Assembly: GCA_016218715.1 (NCBI GenBank)
Contig: JACRDG010000089.1
Location: 62,001 to 126,000 of the forward strand
Reading direction: 5' to 3'
Source of the DNA: Desulfomonile tiedjei
GTDB lineage: Bacteria > Desulfobacterota > Desulfomonilia > Desulfomonilales > Desulfomonilaceae
Length of the DNA: 64,000 nt
Numbering within the stretch: the first letter of the stretch is position 1; each line of letters opens with the position of its first letter. Shown here one piece after another: positions 9,037 to 18,483 of the stretch. The position numbers and the translations under genes were made by a program. The notes under the pieces are model-generated. The model was not told the origin of the DNA. It searched no databases and saw only the letters and a list, made by a program, of their open reading frames with translations.

Positions 9037-10685
9037 AGTGCCTCCCTGACGCTGCCGATCTTGCAGGCCCCTGCCTGGCAGGTCTTGTCGTCGATATGTT
9101 CGAGGTACTCGTTCCGGAAATATCGAAGCGTGCTGATTACCGGGTTGGGCGCGGTCTGACCGAGGCCGCACAGGCTGGTGTTCTTCACGAGGTCGCACAA
9201 CTCCTCGAGCATGGCGAGGTCCGAGGGTTTGCCCGTGCCGTTGGTGATCTTGCGGAGGAGGTGATAGATTTGCGTGGTTCCAACGCGACAGGGGACGCAC
9301 TTTCCGCATGACTCACTCATGCAGAATTCCATGAAGAACTGTGCTACGTCCACCATGCACGACGCGTCGTCCATGATGATCATGCCGCCTGAACCCATGA
9401 TGGAACCGACCGCGGCAAGGGATTCATAATCCACCGGCATGTCCAGATGCTGTTCGGGTATGCACCCGCCGGACGGCCCGCCGGTTTGGACGGCCTTAAA
9501 TTGACGCCCCTCGGGTATCCCGCCGCCGATGTCAAACACGATGTCGCGCAGGATCGTCCCCATGGGGACTTCGATGAGGCCGGTGTTGTTTACGCGCCCC
9601 GCGAGGGCGAACACCTTTGTTCCTTTGCTCTTTTCGGTGCCGATTCCCGCTAACCATCTTCCGCCGTTACGAACGATCGGCGGTATGTTGGCCAGGGTTT
9701 CAACGTTGTTTATGAGCGTGGGGCAACCCCACAGGCCGAACTCGGCAGGAAAGGGCGGCCGCGGGCGAGGTCTTCCAAGCCTTCCTTCGATGGACGCGAT
9801 CAGGGCGGTCTCTTCACCGCAGACAAAGGCGCCCGCGCCAAGCCTCACCTCTATCTTGAAGTCGAACCGGGTGTTGAAGATGCCGCTCCCCAGTACGCCA
9901 AGGCGTTCCGCCTGAGCGATGGCCGTTCGCACCCGTTTGACGGCCAGGGGGTATTCTGCCCTAACGTAGACGTATCCGTGCCGAGCACCAACTGCATAGG
10001 CTGCAATAGCCATCCCCTCGATAACCCGATGTGGGTCGCTCTCCAGGACGCTGCGATCCATGAACGCGCCTGGGTCGCCTTCGTCTGCATTGCAGATGAC
10101 GAATTTGGTGTTGTTCACCGCCTTAGAGACCGCAGTCCACTTGAGTCCTGACGGAAACCCCGCGCCGCCTCTGCCGCGCATTCCGCTCGCCACCACCTGT
10201 TCGATGACTTCTCCCGGCGTCATGCTTCTCAGGACCGTGTACAGAGCCTCATAGCCTCGTTCCGCGATGTAGTCCTCGATACGTTCCGGATCGATTTTGC
10301 CGCAATTCTCCGTCACGATCCGGTGTTGTCGCGTGAAGAAGGGAGACTGAGCCGGACAGTGGAGACGGCCGATGGGGCTGCCGCCGAGCGAATCGAGGAT
10401 CTCCGAGACATCGGATACGGTGACCCCTTGATAGTAGACACCATCAGGTTCCACGGAAATCAGAGGCCCCGCCGCGCAGAGCCCCAGGCAACCGACCCCT
10501 TTGACCAGGCACCAGTTCTCCATGCCGCGGCGGCCAACCTCTTTTTCCAGCGCTTCCCTGACCAGGCCGCTCTGACAAGACAGACAGCCCGCGGCAATGC
10601 ACACGTTGATCCGGTGCCGGAACCCTTCTTGCCGTTCCTTTTCGATCTTGGCAATCCCTTCGAGGTCTTCAATCGCCAGTGTCAT
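9033..10685 (-). CDS. hoxF: NAD-linked hydrogenase diaphorase subunit HoxF (NuoF-like)
   Basis: This 550-residue subunit binds NAD(H) and FMN. The N-terminal ~110 residues are a thioredoxin-like [2Fe-2S] domain (Cys in CIAAGCLSC and VGCLGLC). The NAD-binding [10 protein letters not shown] motif is near residue 173, with FMN-site residues in [14 protein letters not shown]. The C-terminal [4Fe-4S] motif is [13 protein letters not shown]. The protein stops soon after a final CQAGACK segment and lacks the extra ferredoxin tail found in some HndC-type relatives. The 3' end is translationally coupled to hoxU and the 5' end overlaps hoxE by 17 bp. Confidence 0.95.
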   Translation of the reverse strand: MTLAIEDLEGIAKIEKERQEGFRHRINVCIAAGCLSCQSGLVREALEKEVGRRGMENWCLVKGVGCLGLCAAGPLISVEPDGVYYQGVTVSDVSEILDSLGGSPIGRLHCPAQSPFFTRQHRIVTENCGKIDPERIEDYIAERGYEALYTVLRSMTPGEVIEQVVASGMRGRGGAGFPSGLKWTAVSKAVNNTKFVICNADEGDPGAFMDRSVLESDPHRVIEGMAIAAYAVGARHGYVYVRAEYPLAVKRVRTAIAQAERLGVLGSGIFNTRFDFKIEVRLGAGAFVCGEETALIASIEGRLGRPRPRPPFPAEFGLWGCPTLINNVETLANIPPIVRNGGRWLAGIGTEKSKGTKVFALAGRVNNTGLIEVPMGTILRDIVFDIGGGIPEGRQFKAVQTGGPSGGCIPEQHLDMPVDYESLAAVGSIMGSGGMIIMDDASCMVDVAQFFMEFCMSESCGKCVPCRVGTTQIYHLLRKITNGTGKPSDLAMLEELCDLVKNTSLCGLGQTAPNPVISTLRYFRNEYLEHIDDKTCQAGACKIGSVREAL

Positions 10686-11202
10686 GGTTCGTCCACCTCC
10701 GGATTCGCTCGAGCACTGCGGCAGACGTCATCCTGCCGCATATCTGGCCGTCGAAGACCGTCGCAGGGGCCAGGCCGCACGAGCCGAGACACCTGGCGGT
10801 CAGCAATGATATCTGTCCGTCGGAAGTGGTCTCTCCCGGGCCGATCCCGACTTCCTGCTGAATGCTGTCCAAGATTGACGACGCGCCGCCGATGTAACAG
10901 GCGGTTCCTTTGCAGACGACGCACGTGTGCTCACCCGGCGGCTTGAGCGTGAAGTAGTGGTAGAACGTGGCCACTGCGTACACCCGGCTCAAAGGCACGC
11001 GGAGCGCTCCTGCCACGTATTTCAGTGCATCCAGGTCGAGAAAACCGAAATGTTCCTGAACGCTGTGGAGGGTTTCGATCAGGGCATGTGGCTCATTGCC
11101 GTGCATGCGCATGGTCCTGTTCACCAGGCGCCATCGACGGTCCTCCGTTGTCTGCGCGGGTTCCCCGGACGATCGGGAAGATGGTTCACTTTTGATATCC
11201 AT
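10669..11202 (-). CDS. hoxE: NAD-linked hydrogenase subunit HoxE (NuoE-like)
   Basis: The 177-residue protein has the thioredoxin-like [2Fe-2S] fold of NuoE, with Cys ligands in CVVCKGTAC and CLGSCGLAP. I prefer the ATG at 11202 (MDIKSEP...) because AGGAG lies 6 bases upstream; an ATG at 11235 has no ribosome binding site. It is the first hox gene. The 144-bp gap before it separates it from the usp/CBS stress genes on the same strand, so the hydrogenase may share their transcript. Confidence 0.92.
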   Translation of the reverse strand: MDIKSEPSSRSSGEPAQTTEDRRWRLVNRTMRMHGNEPHALIETLHSVQEHFGFLDLDALKYVAGALRVPLSRVYAVATFYHYFTLKPPGEHTCVVCKGTACYIGGASSILDSIQQEVGIGPGETTSDGQISLLTARCLGSCGLAPATVFDGQICGRMTSAAVLERIRRWTNHDTGD

Positions 11203-11264
11203 AGTCTGCTCCTGAATAGGGAGAGCTGTATCCATTCAGTAATACGGAGGGGAAAATTCCCCGA

Positions 11265-11285
11265 GCTCCCTTTAGCGGGGGGAGC
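11265..11285. terminator. Weak hairpin between usp and hoxE
   Basis: Arms GCTCCC and GGGAGC flank a 9-base loop. On the minus strand it is followed by TCGGGGAATTTTCCCC, only partly U-rich, so it may be a partial terminator or attenuator between the stress genes and hoxE. Confidence 0.3.
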
Positions 11286-11346
11286 GAAAAGGCAACGCGG
11301 ACCTCCACTTCATGACGGGCAGGTAGCGACCCGACGGGACCGGTCC

Positions 11347-11820
11347 TCATTCTGCTTCATCCCCCTGGTCCGTCGGCGAACAGGTCCTGACGATGAGCAC
11401 CGGACATTTGGCGGTCCTGACAACTCTTTCCGCGACGCTTCCCAGAAGGAAGTGCTTGACTCCGGTCCAGCCATGCGTCCCCATGACGATGAGATCGATT
11501 TCCCCCTCTCGGGCCACTTGCAGAATCTCATCAGGGGGGAAACCGACTCGGCAATGGGTGGTCACCGCGGGGAGCTTCAGTGCACAGTCCTGGGCGAGCG
11601 TCTCGAGGTCCTTCTGCGCTGATTCTTCAATTCTGGCTACCAGTCGGTTCACATCGACCGGAATCCGGTCGTCGCCGACAGGGAATCCGGCCCAAAAATC
11701 GATCACATGAACAATGGCGAGGCTCCCGGCGAAAGCAGTGGCGTACTCCACGGCTGCGGCGAGAGGCGGCCCGGAGTTTTCCGAAAAGTCCGTACAGAGA
11801 AGGATCTTCTTGCCGGGCAT
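11347..11820 (-). CDS. Universal stress protein (UspA family)
   Basis: This 157-residue single-domain Usp starts MPGKKILLCTDFSENS and carries the ATP-binding signature G-2x-G-9x-GS (GTHGWTGVKHFLLGS) near its C-terminus, followed by CPVLIVR. ATP-binding Usps respond to starvation or redox stress and often bind partner enzymes. It begins 2 bp after the CBS-ACT gene ends, so the two are coexpressed. A highly similar Usp follows the second CBS-ACT gene at 20.1 kb. A short acidic tail (TDQGDEAE) is extra to the fold. Confidence 0.92.
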   Translation of the reverse strand: MPGKKILLCTDFSENSGPPLAAAVEYATAFAGSLAIVHVIDFWAGFPVGDDRIPVDVNRLVARIEESAQKDLETLAQDCALKLPAVTTHCRVGFPPDEILQVAREGEIDLIVMGTHGWTGVKHFLLGSVAERVVRTAKCPVLIVRTCSPTDQGDEAE

Positions 11821-11822
11821 CC

Positions 11823-12548
11823 TCAGTCCTCCTTGCGCGGCGGAACGGCGGCAGGTGAGTCGTCGGATCCCCCGAATTCTTCCCGGTGGTTTTCCCGGTG
11901 GTCGATCCGGTACAGCAAGGTGCCCTTCTTGCTCACCTGGTCGAGCAGATCCTTCAGGTTCCGCCGGTCTATGCCGTAGGTTCGCAGATAAAGGTGCCTG
12001 TATCCTGCCGGCGCCCTCGCGAAGGACGTGAGAAGACTCGCCAGACGGCCGTCGTAGCTGCGGACGATATCGGTGATCTCCTTGATGGATCCGGGCCGAT
12101 CCTCGACGCGTACCGCCAGCTCCATGCCCCGGGATTCGTACCCGCCCAGCGTCATCAAAGCCCACAGAACGTCCTGTTGCGAGATAAGCCCGAGAACCCG
12201 GCCACCCGAATCCACCACCGGGGCTTCCCAGACCTTGCTCAACAGGAGCAGCGCAGCAACTTCGATGAGCGTGTAGTCAGGAGGCGAAGTTACGGGGTCT
12301 TGGGTCATGATCTTATCGACAGTAATCTTTGAGACCGCGTAAGCCAACTCGTGAATGTCCAGGGCCGCGGCATCGGCAACAGAAGCTTTCTTGAGGTTCT
12401 CATCCGAGACGGTGCCGACCAATCGACCGTTCCGCACGACCGGAAGCAGGGTTTGATAGTGTTCTCGCATGCGAACGACCGCTTCCTGGGCCGAATCGTT
12501 GATGTCGATCGTGGCTACCGGGGTTCTCATCCAGTACTTGACCAACAT
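11823..12548 (-). CDS. CBS-domain pair with C-terminal ACT domain (AcuB-like)
   Basis: This 241-residue protein has two CBS motifs (residues ~1-60 and ~75-135, the latter DKIMTQDPVTSPPDYTL) and an ACT-like domain (VRVEDRPGSIKEITDIV, ~145-215). Such proteins sense adenine nucleotides or amino acids and regulate partners. It is closely similar along its length to the gene at 19237-19935, including the start MLVKYWMR, so the two are paralogues. It sits directly before a usp gene, as does its paralogue. Confidence 0.9.
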   Translation of the reverse strand: MLVKYWMRTPVATIDINDSAQEAVVRMREHYQTLLPVVRNGRLVGTVSDENLKKASVADAAALDIHELAYAVSKITVDKIMTQDPVTSPPDYTLIEVAALLLLSKVWEAPVVDSGGRVLGLISQQDVLWALMTLGGYESRGMELAVRVEDRPGSIKEITDIVRSYDGRLASLLTSFARAPAGYRHLYLRTYGIDRRNLKDLLDQVSKKGTLLYRIDHRENHREEFGGSDDSPAAVPPRKED

Positions 12549-12673
12549 GGTGCCGCTCCTTTGCAGGATCTGTAGGCAGAGACTGCGTCAATCGCCTGCA
12601 CGGTAGCAAACTGATTCTGCATCCGATGGCGAGGCATTCGATGCTCGAGCGCTCAACCACTCCCCTACAAGAT

Positions 12674-13129
12674 CTATGCCGTTCGCAAGCTCTTGACCGA
12701 CAACACCGGACAGTGTGCCGTTCTTATGACGTTTTCGGCCGTGGAGCCGAGCAGAAGATGCCGGAGACCGGTCCAGCCGTGGGTTCCTAGCACGATGAGA
12801 TCCGCGGCGTTTTTCATCGAGAAGCGCACGATCTCAACCGCTGGTTGGCCGGATCGCAAGAAGGTTCGGACCGTCGGCAGCCCGAGGGAACACCCCTTGG
12901 CCACCGTTTCGAGTTCCTCGCGTACTATCTGATCGATCGACTGATCCAACTCGGCCAGATCTTCTGCAACCCGATCCTCGAAGGTCGGATAACCAATAAG
13001 CCGAGAACTGACAACATGGAGGATGAGCAATTCCGCGCCAAAGGCTGCGGCGTAGTCAGCGGCAAGCCTGCACGCGGGACGTGAGTTCGGAGAGAAGTCG
13101 GTGCAGAAGAGTATTTTCTTGGGTACCAT
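12674..13129 (-). CDS. Universal stress protein (UspA family)
   Basis: The 151-residue protein begins MVPKKILFCTDFSPNS and has the ATP-site signature GTHGWTGLRHLLLGS followed by AENVIRTAHCPVL. It is the second Usp of the phoU-usp-CBS-usp block, with 125 bp to the CBS-ACT gene and 264 bp from the phoU-like gene. The upstream gap contains only a near-miss to a sigma-54 site, so it may be read from the promoter at 14440. Confidence 0.92.
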   Translation of the reverse strand: MVPKKILFCTDFSPNSRPACRLAADYAAAFGAELLILHVVSSRLIGYPTFEDRVAEDLAELDQSIDQIVREELETVAKGCSLGLPTVRTFLRSGQPAVEIVRFSMKNAADLIVLGTHGWTGLRHLLLGSTAENVIRTAHCPVLSVKSLRTA

Positions 13130-13393
13130 AGCCAGTGCTCCTCCCGTCCAATTCGCGAGGAAAGCCGACCGCCGGTCCTCAATCCTTTAATCTATACCGC
13201 CCAGCGCAGGATCTCGCCTGCAATCAGGCAAGAAAGCGGGCCCCGGACATTCCGGTGTGCCGCGCCCGAGAGCGGGACGAGAAGCACCCTGTCACTCGCC
13301 CCGGACGCCATGCCTGACACGCTGCTCGCTTCACCCTGCCAATCCATCCGAAGTTGCTTCAGGCGGGGATACTCTTCCGCCGGCCAATCGTCA

Positions 13394-14119
13394 TCAGCCC
13401 GCCCGACTTGCGAACGCTTCGCAGTGTTCCAGTTCGTAGAGGGTCTCGCACATTTTGATCATATACTCGCCGGCCAACTTGGCGGAGTCGAGGATGTCCC
13501 GATACATCGAGTGCGCGGCCACATGGCAGAAACCCATTTCCAGTCTTTCCCAATGGGCCAGCTTGAAATCCTCGACCATCTGGTTGAGCTTCTTCCCGTC
13601 GGCGATGATCGATTCGACCAGGACGCAGTTGAAAACCCGTAACACATCCCTCAAGTTGTTCATCATACGCAACATGACGGCGAACAATTGATCCAGTTCC
13701 GCGTGGGCTTTGTCGCTGAAGGGTATCCCCTTGTTCGCTTTGGCACGGCTGCAGTTCAGGATGCTTTCCAGCATGTCGCCTATGCGCTCCAACCGATAGG
13801 GGAACCGAATGACCCCCTTGAGTACTTCCACATCGATCCCTGCCCCGATCAGGTCTTTCGTCAGCACGTCCTCGAGTTCGTCAACTTCGTCGGCCAAGGC
13901 GCTGCATCGGTCCATCTGCTCGTGAGAACCGCTCACGAAGGTCTTGGAAACCAGCCGGGTCATTTCCATGAGTTTGCTGATCATGATCAGGACGCCCTCT
14001 TCCAGAGTCAGCGTCGGGGGAATCGCTCTACTGTGCAGCTCCTCGATTCTGATGGTTTCCGCATCCAGTTTCGGGCTCAGGATCCGGAAGGGGTTGACGA
14101 ATGTGCCTGTCTCTTTCAT
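13394..14119 (-). CDS. PhoU-domain protein
   Basis: The 241-residue all-helical protein has PhoU-like helical repeats (LMEMTRLVSKTF, SALADEVDELEDVL and a second half around MVEDFKLAHWERLEMGF). PhoU proteins modulate phosphate transport and two-component signalling, but no pst or phoR genes are near. This class also resembles the cytoplasmic PhoU tail of Na/Pi cotransporters. I start at the ATG at 14119 (MKETGTF), preceded by AGGAGG at 8 bases; the GTG at 14128 is part of that ribosome binding site. A near-perfect sigma-54 promoter lies about 320 bp upstream. Confidence 0.82.
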   Translation of the reverse strand: MKETGTFVNPFRILSPKLDAETIRIEELHSRAIPPTLTLEEGVLIMISKLMEMTRLVSKTFVSGSHEQMDRCSALADEVDELEDVLTKDLIGAGIDVEVLKGVIRFPYRLERIGDMLESILNCSRAKANKGIPFSDKAHAELDQLFAVMLRMMNNLRDVLRVFNCVLVESIIADGKKLNQMVEDFKLAHWERLEMGFCHVAAHSMYRDILDSAKLAGEYMIKMCETLYELEHCEAFASRAG

Positions 14120-14439
14120 TTCGATCACCTCCTCATTTTGTCCGAGGCCTACTCTGCCTTCGTGACGGTATTTGATTCACCAAAATATCCCAAGAACAAA
14201 AAAGGGTGAAAAGGTCTTGGGTCTTGTCTGCCTCATTGGATCTATCTTCGGATGGGTTTCCCGGTCTTAGCTTCTCCGTCGAGTACCGCGGTCGTGCTCA
14301 CCCCATCGGTGCTTTTGGCTTCGATCTTCTCGTGTCACACCGGACACGGACGTGCGAACAGGTGCGTGATACTCCTGCAGCTACCTTCCACCTTGAGGTA
14401 ACTGCCGTACTCCTTCTTGCTTGTCCCTGACCACAAACG

Positions 14440-14455
14440 AGCATTTTCCGTGCCA
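14440..14455 (-). promoter_or_regulatory. Sigma-54 promoter upstream of the phoU-like/usp/CBS block
   Basis: The minus strand reads TGGCACGGAAAATGCT, with GG and GC separated by exactly 10 bases; the only departure from TGGCACG-N4-TTGCW is ATGC for TTGC. The leader to the phoU-like start would be about 310 nt. Confidence 0.7.
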
Positions 14456-14674
14456 AGGAGATTTGTCCCGCCCGCCTCTCCGCAGGTGTGGCAGCCTACG
14501 CTCTTCTTCACGCAAGTTCGGTCACGTATTTCAGGCGGCGGGGTGGGAAACAAGCCTGTCCCACCAATCCCGTTCCCGAGGCTATGGTGACCGACGGAAA
14601 TCGCATCGTTCGCGGCCCTGTCTCGAACGCTATCCGGGCGACCCCGCGAATCGTCTCTGGATTCTGTCAAAATG

Positions 14675-14691
14675 TTTTACACCCTGTCAAG
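14675..14691. promoter_or_regulatory. Imperfect activator dyad (TTTTACA-N3-TGTCAAG)
   Basis: It resembles the perfect dyads at 18350 and 22760 and lies 219 bp upstream of the sigma-54 site at 14440-14455. It could be an enhancer for that promoter. Confidence 0.4.
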
Positions 14692-14910
14692 TGGTGAATT
14701 GAGCGATCTGCAGCGGGTCCGCGTCCCGATGCCTCCCGCCGGGCTCCAGCACGTGACCTTTCGCCCGAATGAGTGGGGATTCGGATGGCAACAAAACCTC
14801 CTCTGCGTGGTCAATGTACTCAGGGAGAACTCTCGAAAGACAGCGCACTACTATCCGTGAGGATCTTCAGGATCCTTCGGGACCCACCGGATCCGAAAGG
14901 AGGGTTCACC

Positions 14911-15114
14911 ATGGCATCGGTTACCTGCTGGCAATGTGGCGAACGATTTTCCGATCTCGACCTCGCATGTCCCAAGTGTGGGGCGCTGAGCGTCAACGTT
15001 CTGCCCACGAATGAAATCGAAGAACTGGAGGAGCGGTACAATTACTCGAGATTCAATCCCTCTGAAGGCGAGTACGAACCGGAGTTGGACATTCCCCGCG
15101 AAGAGTGGTTCTGA
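14911..15114 (+). CDS. Small zinc-ribbon protein
   Basis: This 67-residue protein starts at the ATG preceded by AAAGGAGG about 6 bases upstream. Two CxxC pairs (CWQCG near residue 6 and CPKCG near residue 20) form a zinc ribbon, followed by an acidic tail (EIEELEERYNYS, ending REEWF). No enzymatic domain is present. It is a single gene convergent with the NtrC-type regulator. The function is unknown; small ribbons of this kind usually bind nucleic acid or protein. Confidence 0.7.
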   Translation: MASVTCWQCGERFSDLDLACPKCGALSVNVLPTNEIEELEERYNYSRFNPSEGEYEPELDIPREEWF

Positions 15115-15309
15115 CGGATTGTCGCGGGACAAGCAGCACTCTGACGAGGCAAGGTGTGGAGAGCTGCGTCCGTGAACGCTTTTCCGCGCACGATCTGCTG
15201 AACGACCGGCGCTGGCGGGACCGATCTATTCCGGTCGCGATGTTTCCGGGTCTCGGCTCTCGGCCATGCTTGTGTGAGGGAGCGGGACCGCTTTGGTGAC
15301 ACTCGGAGG

Positions 15310-16740
15310 TTAGTCGCTCTTGGCAGCGGTTTCGATTTTGATTCCGTATTTGTCGATCTTCGCGAGAAGGGTAGGTCTCGAGAGACCCAGGAGTCGTGCC
15401 GCTTGGGACCGGTTTCCACCAGTGAGGTTGAGCGCCTCGGTGACGAGAAGGCCGGAAAACCTGTCCACGAGATCGGTGAAGATTCTGTCCCCCCCACCTG
15501 TAGAGAGCGCTCTGCTCACCCATTGCTGTGCGGATTCGTTTTCATGGTATTGGGTCGCGTCTGCGGCCTGTCCTTCCCCGCGTATGGCGTGGGAAACTTC
15601 GTCGCCGGAGATCGGCGCGCCTCGACTGAAGATGAGCGACTTCTGAACCGTGTTGGCCAGCTCGCGCACGTTTCCGGGCCAGAAATAGTTGCTCATGATC
15701 GTCTTGGCATCCTCGGTGAAACCAGGACGGTCCACCCCCATCTCCTTGGAGAAACGCATGAGGAAGTAGTCGGCCAGCATGGGGATGTCACCGGCTCTCT
15801 TGCGCAACGGCGGCAGGCTGATGGTCACCACTTTGAGGCGGTAGTACAAGTCTTCTCGAAACCGCCCGTCTGAGAGTGCGGCCTCGAGGTCTCGGTTCGT
15901 CGCGGCGATGACACGAACGTCCACCGGAATGGGCGATCGCCCTCCCAGGCGCTCGATACTCTTTTCCTGGAGCAGTCGCAGGATTTTTGCCTGAATGCTG
16001 AACGGCATGTCGCCGATCTCGTCGAGAAAAGCCGTTCCGTGGTTGGCCTGCTCGATTTTTCCGACTTTTCTCGTGACCGCACCGGTGAACGCCCCTTTCT
16101 CGTACCCAAAGAGTTCACTCTCCAGGAGCGTCTCGGGAATCGCGACGCAGTTGATAACGAGAAAGGGCTTGTTGCTCCGCAAGCTGTGCTGGTAGATCGC
16201 CCGGGCCACCAGTTCCTTACCGGTCCCCGATTCTCCGCGGATCAAGACGGTGGCGTCAGTGGGAGCCGATCGGCCGATGGCTTTGTACACTTCCTGCATC
16301 GCCTTGCTTCGGCCCAGGATGGCTACTTCCGAACCATCTTCGGGGCTGGCATCCATTGCGACCCGAGACCGCATGAACTTTCCCGCGTCCAGGGCCTTTT
16401 CGATCAGCGCCAGCATTTCCGGGATCTCGAACGGCTTGAGCACATAATCGAATGCGCCGAGTTTGGTGGCCTCGATCGCGGTGTCGGTGGTACCGTACGC
16501 GGTCATGATGATGACGGGAAGCTTGGAATCGATCTCGTGCATTGCCTGAAACGTCTGGAGACCGTCCATGCCGGGCAGGCGGACATCCATGATCGCCAGG
16601 TCCGGGCTCTCGGCGCGAACATACTCGAGTCCACTCTCCCCGGTGGCGACTGAGCGCACGGAATGCCCTTCCAAAGTGAGGAGTTTTTCGAAACTGTTCC
16701 TCAGCTGCGCATCATCATCCACGATCAGGATTGTGCCCAA
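15310..16740 (-). CDS. NtrC-family sigma-54-dependent response regulator
   Basis: This is a 476-residue three-domain activator. The receiver domain has acidic residues DDD (8-10) and phospho-acceptor Asp52 ([11 protein letters not shown]). The AAA+ domain has Walker A GESGTGKE (169-176), the sigma-54 contact loop GAFTGA (216-221) and Walker B FLDE (to 241). A Fis-type helix-turn-helix is near residues 443-467 ([19 protein letters not shown]). It is the only protein in the window with an intact GAFTGA loop. Its start overlaps the 3' end of the sensor kinase gene by 16 bp. It is the prime candidate for binding the TTTACA-N3-TGTAAA dyads nearby. Confidence 0.96.
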   Translation of the reverse strand: MGTILIVDDDAQLRNSFEKLLTLEGHSVRSVATGESGLEYVRAESPDLAIMDVRLPGMDGLQTFQAMHEIDSKLPVIIMTAYGTTDTAIEATKLGAFDYVLKPFEIPEMLALIEKALDAGKFMRSRVAMDASPEDGSEVAILGRSKAMQEVYKAIGRSAPTDATVLIRGESGTGKELVARAIYQHSLRSNKPFLVINCVAIPETLLESELFGYEKGAFTGAVTRKVGKIEQANHGTAFLDEIGDMPFSIQAKILRLLQEKSIERLGGRSPIPVDVRVIAATNRDLEAALSDGRFREDLYYRLKVVTISLPPLRKRAGDIPMLADYFLMRFSKEMGVDRPGFTEDAKTIMSNYFWPGNVRELANTVQKSLIFSRGAPISGDEVSHAIRGEGQAADATQYHENESAQQWVSRALSTGGGDRIFTDLVDRFSGLLVTEALNLTGGNRSQAARLLGLSRPTLLAKIDKYGIKIETAAKSD

Positions 16741-18209
16741 TTCTCATCCTCCCTTGCCGGCAAGGTAATGATGAAGCTGGCCCCTTTTCCTTCCTCAGAC
16801 TTGAGGTCGAGCCAGCCTCCGTGGTCTTCGACGATGCGAGTGGCAATACTGAGCCCGAGGCCCGTTCCTTCTCCTTTGGTACTGAAGAAAGGCTGGAAGA
16901 GTTTGGACTGAATCGCTTCGGGGACTCCCGGTCCATTGTCACTGACTTTGATCACGACCACCGGCCCGACGTTTTCCGAGATGCCGGTCTCTTCCTCGAT
17001 CCGGATCTCGCCTCCTTCCACCATGGCCTCGCATGCGTTCACGATCAAATTGACCAGGACTTCCTTCAACTGATCCGGATCTGCGACGATCGTGGGCAAG
17101 GGGCCGTTGCGGCTTACCTGTACCCGGACGTTGTACGAGTCGAGCCGGTGCTTGAGGAGTTGAAGGGTCATATCTACAGTTTCCGACGGGCTTGCGAGCC
17201 GCATCTTCAGCTTGGGCGGCCTGGAGAACTCGAGAAAATTATTCACGATGGTGTCGATGTGCCGAATTTCTTCGGAGATCACCTCGAAGTCCTCCTTTTC
17301 GCTCGCTTCCAGATGCAAGCTTCGTTCCATGGAGAACAGCCTCATCTTCACCGAAGTCAACGGATTGCGAACGCTGTGGGCCACGCCGGCGGCCAGCTTG
17401 CCGACCATAGCCCACTTCTCGGCCTGCAAAAGGTGCTGTCTGCTCCAGTCCAGCTTCTTCTTGGTCTGATCGACGTCTTTCATCAGCCCGTGAAACCGCA
17501 AGGTTAATGCCTTGACATCGTCTTGGGTCTGGCCGGCGATCTCAGACGCGTCGCCACCCATCGCCAGACGATGAATGGGCTGCAACACATTGCGGATCAG
17601 CGTGGAACCCAGGACTACCCCCAGCACCAGTGCGACGGCCAGGGCGACGAGCGCCATCTGATTGACCGCTCCGGCGCGCTCGTGGATCCTCTTTTGAGCC
17701 TCAAGTACCCTTTCCTCACGGATCTGCTGGAACCGATAGGCCAGGTCGATGATGTTGAAGAACTTCTTCCTAACCCGCCCCTGAAGCTCACGACCCTCGT
17801 CTCGTTTCCCGGCCTTGTACATTCCGAGGACTTCGTCCCGCAAGTGAGCGAACCGAACGTATTGCGCGTCGACTTCACGGAGAATATGCCGTTCCTCTTC
17901 AGTCTCCGCTGTTTGCCGGGTCTTTTCGAGCGTACGCTCGAACTCGGCGTGGCGTTTGGACAGCTCTTCAAGCCATTGAGGGTCCCCGTCCTGAAAGAAG
18001 TAGGTGGCGTACCCTTTTTGCATCACGAGAGAGCTCCTCAGTTCTTCGGCCGCCTTGAGAGAAGGCATGACCGATTCGACCACTTCGTTGAAGAACCTCT
18101 CCATCATGCACGTATGCCAGATCGATGCCACCGCACCCCCAACCGTTATCGTGACCAGTGCCGCCAGCATCAGAATTATGCGAGAAGGTAGACCTACCGG
18201 CTTCCACAT
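16725..18209 (-). CDS. Membrane sensor histidine kinase, partner of the NtrC-type regulator
   Basis: I take the ATG at 18209 (MWKPVGLPSR), preceded by GAGGAG at about 10 bases, giving 494 residues. TM1 spans ~9-31 and TM2 ~185-205. They bracket a helical periplasmic sensor of about 150 residues, and a HAMP-like region follows (~206-258). The H-box is AGVAHSVRNPLTS (His278), followed by the N-box (VNLIVNACEAM) and G-boxes (DNGPGVP, GTGLGLS). The ligand is not evident; the helical periplasmic domain is of a four-helix-bundle type. A sigma-70-like promoter lies at 18259-18287, and the gene is divergent from the GNAT operon across an activator dyad. Confidence 0.93.
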   Translation of the reverse strand: MWKPVGLPSRIILMLAALVTITVGGAVASIWHTCMMERFFNEVVESVMPSLKAAEELRSSLVMQKGYATYFFQDGDPQWLEELSKRHAEFERTLEKTRQTAETEEERHILREVDAQYVRFAHLRDEVLGMYKAGKRDEGRELQGRVRKKFFNIIDLAYRFQQIREERVLEAQKRIHERAGAVNQMALVALAVALVLGVVLGSTLIRNVLQPIHRLAMGGDASEIAGQTQDDVKALTLRFHGLMKDVDQTKKKLDWSRQHLLQAEKWAMVGKLAAGVAHSVRNPLTSVKMRLFSMERSLHLEASEKEDFEVISEEIRHIDTIVNNFLEFSRPPKLKMRLASPSETVDMTLQLLKHRLDSYNVRVQVSRNGPLPTIVADPDQLKEVLVNLIVNACEAMVEGGEIRIEEETGISENVGPVVVIKVSDNGPGVPEAIQSKLFQPFFSTKGEGTGLGLSIATRIVEDHGGWLDLKSEEGKGASFIITLPAREDENWAQS

Positions 18210-18258
18210 ACTCCAGGTACTCCTCTTTTCCAGCACGGTTCGTAGAGATTCGGACAAG

Positions 18259-18287
18259 AGCTTATCCTCGTCGGACAAGCCAGTCAA
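18259..18287 (-). promoter_or_regulatory. Possible sigma-70 promoter for the sensor kinase-regulator operon
   Basis: The minus strand reads TTGACT (18287-18282), a 17-bp spacer, then TAAGCT (18264-18259), about 50 bp before the start codon. The same -10 variant follows TTGACA at 3252. Confidence 0.35.
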
Positions 18288-18349
18288 CGGCGACTTTACC
18301 GGGAAATGGGCATATGGGGCGACAGGGGGGCGGATCCCCGTGACCCTCA

Positions 18350-18366
18350 TTTTACAAAGTGTAAAA
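18350..18366. promoter_or_regulatory. Perfect activator dyad TTTTACA-N3-TGTAAAA
   Basis: The sequence is TTTTACAAAGTGTAAAA. It lies 101 bp upstream of the sigma-54 promoter at 18468 and about 140 bp upstream of the sensor kinase start. It is followed by an inverted CCTGACAG...CTGTCAGG pair (18370-18405). Confidence 0.65.
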
Positions 18367-18467
18367 AAACCTGACAGGTACTTTGCGTTCAACGATTTCT
18401 GTCAGGCGATCCGCGCTACGATCCGTCGCGGGAAGGTCAATCGTCGCCGTCTGCCCAGTCTTTTCAC

Positions 18468-18483
18468 TGGCATGCAGGTTGCA
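18468..18483 (+). promoter_or_regulatory. Sigma-54 promoter of the GNAT-CBS-usp operon
   Basis: TGGCATGCAGGTTGCA has GG and GC separated by 10 bases and fits the -24/-12 consensus. It lies 113 bp before the GNAT start. Confidence 0.75.

Larger units (their letters stand above)
14120..14910. other. Long spacer between the phoU-like gene and the zinc-ribbon gene
   Basis: No convincing gene is present. It contains the minus-strand sigma-54 promoter (14440-14455) and an imperfect TTTTACA dyad (14675-14691). A remnant inverted sequence lies around 14545-14568 (GGTGGGAAACAAG and CCTGTCCCACC). Confidence 0.5.

Noticed and set aside
13340-13360. A sigma-54-like TGGCAGGGTGAAGCG upstream of the usp gene at 12674
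   Set aside because: GG and GC are separated by 9 bases, one short of the required 10.
14335-14670. A minus-strand open frame with a protein-like tail (GTSKKEYGSYLKVEG)
   Set aside because: It spans the sigma-54 promoter, has no ribosome binding site and no recognised family. It might be a decayed gene but cannot be supported.
18372-18387. TGACAGGTACTTTGCG as the sigma-54 promoter of the GNAT operon
   Set aside because: It deviates in the -24 GG, lies only 5 bp from the dyad and is part of an inverted CTGACAG/CTGTCAG pair. The match at 18468 is much better.
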